Positions 61,415-64,000 of a DNA stretch of 64,000 bases are shown one piece after another. The notes below the pieces were generated by a model that searched no databases, was not told the DNA's origin, and worked only from the letters and a program-made list of their open reading frames with translations. The position numbers and the translations under genes are program-made. The stretch lies in NCBI RefSeq assembly GCF_030814475.1, contig NZ_JAUSVF010000001.1, positions 517,001 through 581,000 of the forward strand. The letters run 5' to 3'. Source of the DNA: Pararhizobium capsulatum DSM 1112. Its GTDB lineage: Bacteria; Pseudomonadota; Alphaproteobacteria; Rhizobiales; Rhizobiaceae. Position 1 is the first letter of the stretch; every line of letters starts with the position of its first letter.

Positions 61415-61870
61415 ATGACAAACACGCCGACATTGCCGAGCGAGGGAGCCTGTCGCTGCGGGCGGGTGCGCCTGAAGATTTCCAAGCCGCCGATCCTGAC
61501 CATGGCTTGCCATTGCACTGGATGTCAGCGCATGTCCTCCAGCGCCTATTCGCTGGGTGCCGCGATCCCGACCGATGGTTTCGAGGTGACACAAGGCGAG
61601 CCGGTGATCGGCGGGCTGCATGGCGAGCACAAGCACTATTTCTGCGGCCACTGCATGAGCGGGATGTTCACGCGGCCTGCCGGCATGGACTGGTTCGTCA
61701 ACCTGCGCCCGACCATGCTCGATAATGTCAGCTGGTTTTCGCCCTTCATCGAAACCTATACGTCGGAAAAGCTCGCCTTCGCGGAAACCGGCGCCCGCCA
61801 CGCTTACGAAACCTTCCCGCCTATGGAAGCCTATGAGGGGCTCATGGCGGAGTATCACACCCAATCCTGA
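61415..61870 (+). CDS. GFA/CENP-V family zinc protein (151 aa)
   Basis: Glutathione-dependent formaldehyde-activating-like fold with zinc ligands: CRCG (early), CHCTGC, and CGHC. 'GACRCGRVRLKISKPPILTMACHCTGCQRMSSSAYSLGA' and 'HYFCGHCMSGMFTRPAG' are diagnostic for the superfamily. Most members have not been shown to act on formaldehyde, so the substrate is unknown. Plain cytosolic protein, apparently monocistronic. Confidence 0.9.
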   Translation: MTNTPTLPSEGACRCGRVRLKISKPPILTMACHCTGCQRMSSSAYSLGAAIPTDGFEVTQGEPVIGGLHGEHKHYFCGHCMSGMFTRPAGMDWFVNLRPTMLDNVSWFSPFIETYTSEKLAFAETGARHAYETFPPMEAYEGLMAEYHTQS

Positions 61871-61947
61871 GCGCCGCCTTCCATCCGCTGTCACGGAATT
61901 GACATTCCCCCGGCCATCGGCTGATCTGTCCGCCGAAGGGGGAAGGC

Positions 61948-62592
61948 ATGAAAGCGCTGATCACCAGACCGGTTGCCATGATGATCGTCGTTTTCGCACG
62001 AGCGCTGACCGCCGTGCGTGCGATATGGCCGGAGACTGGTCTGCCCGCGGGGCAATGTGTCTACTTTGCCAATCATTCCAGCCACGGCGATTTCATCCTG
62101 ATCTGGTCGGTCCTCCCGCCCTGGATGCGGGTGAAAACCCGCCCGGTGGCCGGCGCCGAATACTGGCTGGCCACGTCTCTCAAACGGTTCATCGGCTGTG
62201 ATGTTTTCAATGCCGTCTTGATCGAGCGCGACCGGGAAAAACGCACCGGCGATCCGATCGCCCGCATGGCTGAAACGCTCGACGCCGGCTCGTCGCTGAT
62301 CCTCTTTCCCGAGGGCACCCGTAACGAGACCGACGAGCCGATTCTGCCTTTCAAGAGCGGGCTCTACAATCTTGCGACACTCCGGCCGGATATCGATCTC
62401 GCGCCCGTGTGGATCGACAACCTCAACCGGGTGATGCCCAAGGGCGAGATCGTGCCGATCCCGCTGATCTGCACCGTCACTTTCGGCGATGCCCTGCGTC
62501 TCCGGCCGGACGAGAGCCGCGAAGCCTTTCTGGCCAGAACCAGCGCGGCGCTCCTGTCCCTTTCACCGAAAATCACGGGAGCGGCGGAATGA
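61948..62592 (+). CDS. Lysophospholipid acyltransferase (PlsC-like, 214 aa)
   Basis: 1-acyl-glycerol-3-phosphate acyltransferase fold. Catalytic H-x4-D: 'FANHSSHGDFILIW' (HSSHGD); acceptor motif 'LILFPEGTRNETDE'. N-terminal hydrophobic segment. First gene of a cluster with cdsA-like and CDP-alcohol phosphotransferase genes; together they could build a phospholipid from acyl donor through phosphatidate and CDP-diacylglycerol to a polar head group. Its stop overlaps the next start by 4 bases. Confidence 0.88.
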   Translation: MKALITRPVAMMIVVFARALTAVRAIWPETGLPAGQCVYFANHSSHGDFILIWSVLPPWMRVKTRPVAGAEYWLATSLKRFIGCDVFNAVLIERDREKRTGDPIARMAETLDAGSSLILFPEGTRNETDEPILPFKSGLYNLATLRPDIDLAPVWIDNLNRVMPKGEIVPIPLICTVTFGDALRLRPDESREAFLARTSAALLSLSPKITGAAE

Positions 62593-63539
62593 GCGAGGCG
62601 CGTTCGGATCTCATCCTTCTGCTCATCGGCACCGGGGCCTTTCTCGCACTGGCTTCGCTGATCGGCTACATCCTGAAGATCAGGCTTTCGCCTGACGGAT
62701 CCAATACCGTCGTCGAAAATCTCAATGCACGCATTAATGCCTGGTGGGTGATGGTGGCCCTGATCGGCATCGCCTTCATCGCCGGCAGGGTCGGTGTCGT
62801 CATCCTCTTTGCCTTCTGCTCCTTTGCGGCGTTGCGCGAATTCGTGACCCTCACCAACACTCGGCGCGCCGATCACTGGGCGTTGGCAGCCGCCTTCTTC
62901 GTTGTCCTGCCGATCCAGTATTATCTGGTTGCCATCGAATATTACGGGCTCTATTCGATCTTCATCCCCGTCTACGCCTTCCTGTTCATGCCGATCATCT
63001 CGGTACTGCGCGGAGATTCTGAACGGTTCCTGATCCGCATCGCGGAGGTGCAGTGGGCGCTGATGATTTGCGTCTTCTGCGCGTCCCATGTGCCCGCGCT
63101 TCTGAGCCTCAATATTCCCGGTTATGACGGGCGCAACGTATTGCTCATCGCTTTCCTGGTCATCGTCGTGCAAATGAGTGATGTCCTGCAATATGTCTGG
63201 GGCAAGCTTTTCGGAAAGACCAGGATCGCGCCGAGACTTTCGCCGTCGAAGACAGCTGAAGGCTTCGCCGGCGGCGTCGCAAGCGCCACGCTCGTTGGTA
63301 CAGGGCTCTGGTGGATAACGCCGTTTTCGCCGCTGCAGGCTGCCGGTCTTGCGCTGACCATCGCGATCATGGGCTTCTTCGGCGGGCTCGTCATGTCGGC
63401 CATCAAGCGTGACCGTGGCGTCAAAGACTGGGGCCATCTTATCGGCGGCCATGGCGGCTTGATCGACCGGCTGGATTCGGTCGTCTTCTCCGCGCCGATC
63501 TTCTTTCATATCGTTCGTTTCGGATGGTCGCTTACATGA
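62589..63539 (+). CDS. cdsA: Phosphatidate cytidylyltransferase (CdsA-like, 316 aa)
   Basis: Makes CDP-diacylglycerol from phosphatidate and CTP. About eight membrane helices. The CdsA signature is complete near the C-terminus: 'SAIKRDRGVKDWGHLIGGHG' followed by GLIDRLD. ATG at 62589 is in an ATGA overlap with the acyltransferase gene. It is probably a second CdsA, since the housekeeping copy normally lies with uppS-dxr elsewhere. Confidence 0.9.
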   Translation: MSEARSDLILLLIGTGAFLALASLIGYILKIRLSPDGSNTVVENLNARINAWWVMVALIGIAFIAGRVGVVILFAFCSFAALREFVTLTNTRRADHWALAAAFFVVLPIQYYLVAIEYYGLYSIFIPVYAFLFMPIISVLRGDSERFLIRIAEVQWALMICVFCASHVPALLSLNIPGYDGRNVLLIAFLVIVVQMSDVLQYVWGKLFGKTRIAPRLSPSKTAEGFAGGVASATLVGTGLWWITPFSPLQAAGLALTIAIMGFFGGLVMSAIKRDRGVKDWGHLIGGHGGLIDRLDSVVFSAPIFFHIVRFGWSLT

Positions 63540-64000
63540 CAGGCACGAATGAAGAGCTGAAGGACCGGCGTCCGCTCGCCAGCCGCAATACGAGGTGGGC
63601 TCAAGGCATCGCCCGCTTACTGGCACAGAGGTCGGTAACGCCCAACCAGATTTCTCAAGGAAGCATGGTAGCCGCGGCACTCGCAGGCCTCTCCTTCTGG
63701 TGGGCCGGGCACAGCGAGGATATCGAGCGCATCGTCATGCTGTTGCTCGCCGCCCTGTTTTGCCAGCTGCGGCTGCTCTGCAATCTCTTCGACGGCATGG
63801 TAGCCGTGGAAGGCGGGAAGGGGGCGGCTGACGGGCCGTTCTGGAACGAGTTTCCCGATCGTGTCGCCGATCTCCTGATCCTTGCTGGTGTCGGTATCGG
63901 CGTCGATATGCCGGAACTCGGCTGGGCGGCTGCGGCGCTTGCGATCCTCACGGCCTACGTCCGCGAACTCGGGCACGCGAGCGGCTTGCCAGCCGATTTT
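63536..64000 (+). CDS. CDP-alcohol phosphatidyltransferase family protein, N-terminal part
   Basis: The gene runs off the right edge after 155 codons. ATG at 63536 overlaps the cdsA stop (ATGA). The CDP-alcohol motif D-x2-DG-x2-AR-x8-9-G-x3-D-x3-D is partly altered: NLFDGMVAVEGG keeps DG and A but has Asn for the first Asp and Val for Arg, and NEFPDRVAD keeps the last two Asp. Head group cannot be predicted. Membrane helices follow (about 65-82, 115-140). Confidence 0.82.
   Translation, partial: MTGTNEELKDRRPLASRNTRWAQGIARLLAQRSVTPNQISQGSMVAAALAGLSFWWAGHSEDIERIVMLLLAALFCQLRLLCNLFDGMVAVEGGKGAADGPFWNEFPDRVADLLILAGVGIGVDMPELGWAAAALAILTAYVRELGHASGLPADF

Overview
This window is a chromosomal stretch from an alphaproteobacterium of the order Rhizobiales, most likely family Rhizobiaceae (Rhizobium/Agrobacterium relatives). 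The evidence is the set of genes and their order: dnaK/dnaJ, recF-moeB-GNAT, cycM/kdsB-pheA, tandem rhizobial-type porins, ffs-dnaX-ybaB, infC/rpmI-rplT and pheST, eukaryote-like glnII with its divergent inhibitor gstI, an Irr-box mbfA, CtrA boxes, EcfG promoters and RIME-like mosaic repeats. The genus cannot be fixed from the sequence alone. Coding density is high, codon use looks even, and I see no prophage, transposase, CRISPR array, tRNA or rRNA.

Layout. 1-2.0 kb: small envelope/stress genes on the minus strand, two of them with close matches to the general-stress (EcfG) promoter. 2.1-9.1 kb: class A penicillin-binding protein behind a CtrA box, dnaK behind a heat-shock promoter, an acyltransferase wedged between dnaK and dnaJ, then dnaJ. 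9.2-16.7 kb: GST, a marR-emrA-emrB efflux operon divergent from recF-moeB-GNAT, and a 2-hydroxyacid dehydrogenase. 16.9-22.7 kb: SH3 protein, adenosine kinase, TetR+MFS pair, nth divergent from a DUF2244 gene, Ada-like methyltransferase. 22.8-27.9 kb: cytochrome cycM, kdsB, pheA, two 353-aa porins. 28-38.8 kb: nudC-HIT, SRP RNA, dnaX, ybaB, NTF2-like gene, then the minus-strand translation block infC / rpmI-rplT / kinase-like-pheS / pheT. 39-48 kb: hydrolase, secreted cysteine peptidase behind a CtrA box, mbfA iron exporter with Irr box, YiiX-like hydrolase, cfa, an EcfG-driven glsB pair, and the EF-P module (efp divergent from epmA-epmB). 48-57 kb: RND efflux operon, a LuxR-regulator pseudogene split by a repeat, OmpA lipoprotein, XRE/cupin-GNAT pair, MFS transporter. 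57-64 kb: lepA, a ccdAB toxin-antitoxin pair, glnII/gstI, GFA protein, and the start of a translationally coupled acyltransferase-cdsA-CDP-alcohol phosphotransferase operon that runs off the window.

The most distinctive non-coding structure is a ~103-bp two-palindrome repeat present five times, always in the same orientation. Both ends read TAGAG, and in three copies the end itself supplies the TAG stop codon of the neighbouring gene. One copy splits the helix-turn-helix of a dead LuxR-type gene. Other regulatory signals readable directly are three EcfG promoters, two full CtrA boxes (TTAA-N7-TTAA), a perfect Irr box, a sigma-54 promoter for glnII, an AUU start codon for infC, several candidate leaderless starts, and a palindromic operator with the -10 box in its loop for ccdAB. 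All functional names rest on motif recognition by eye; no database search was run.
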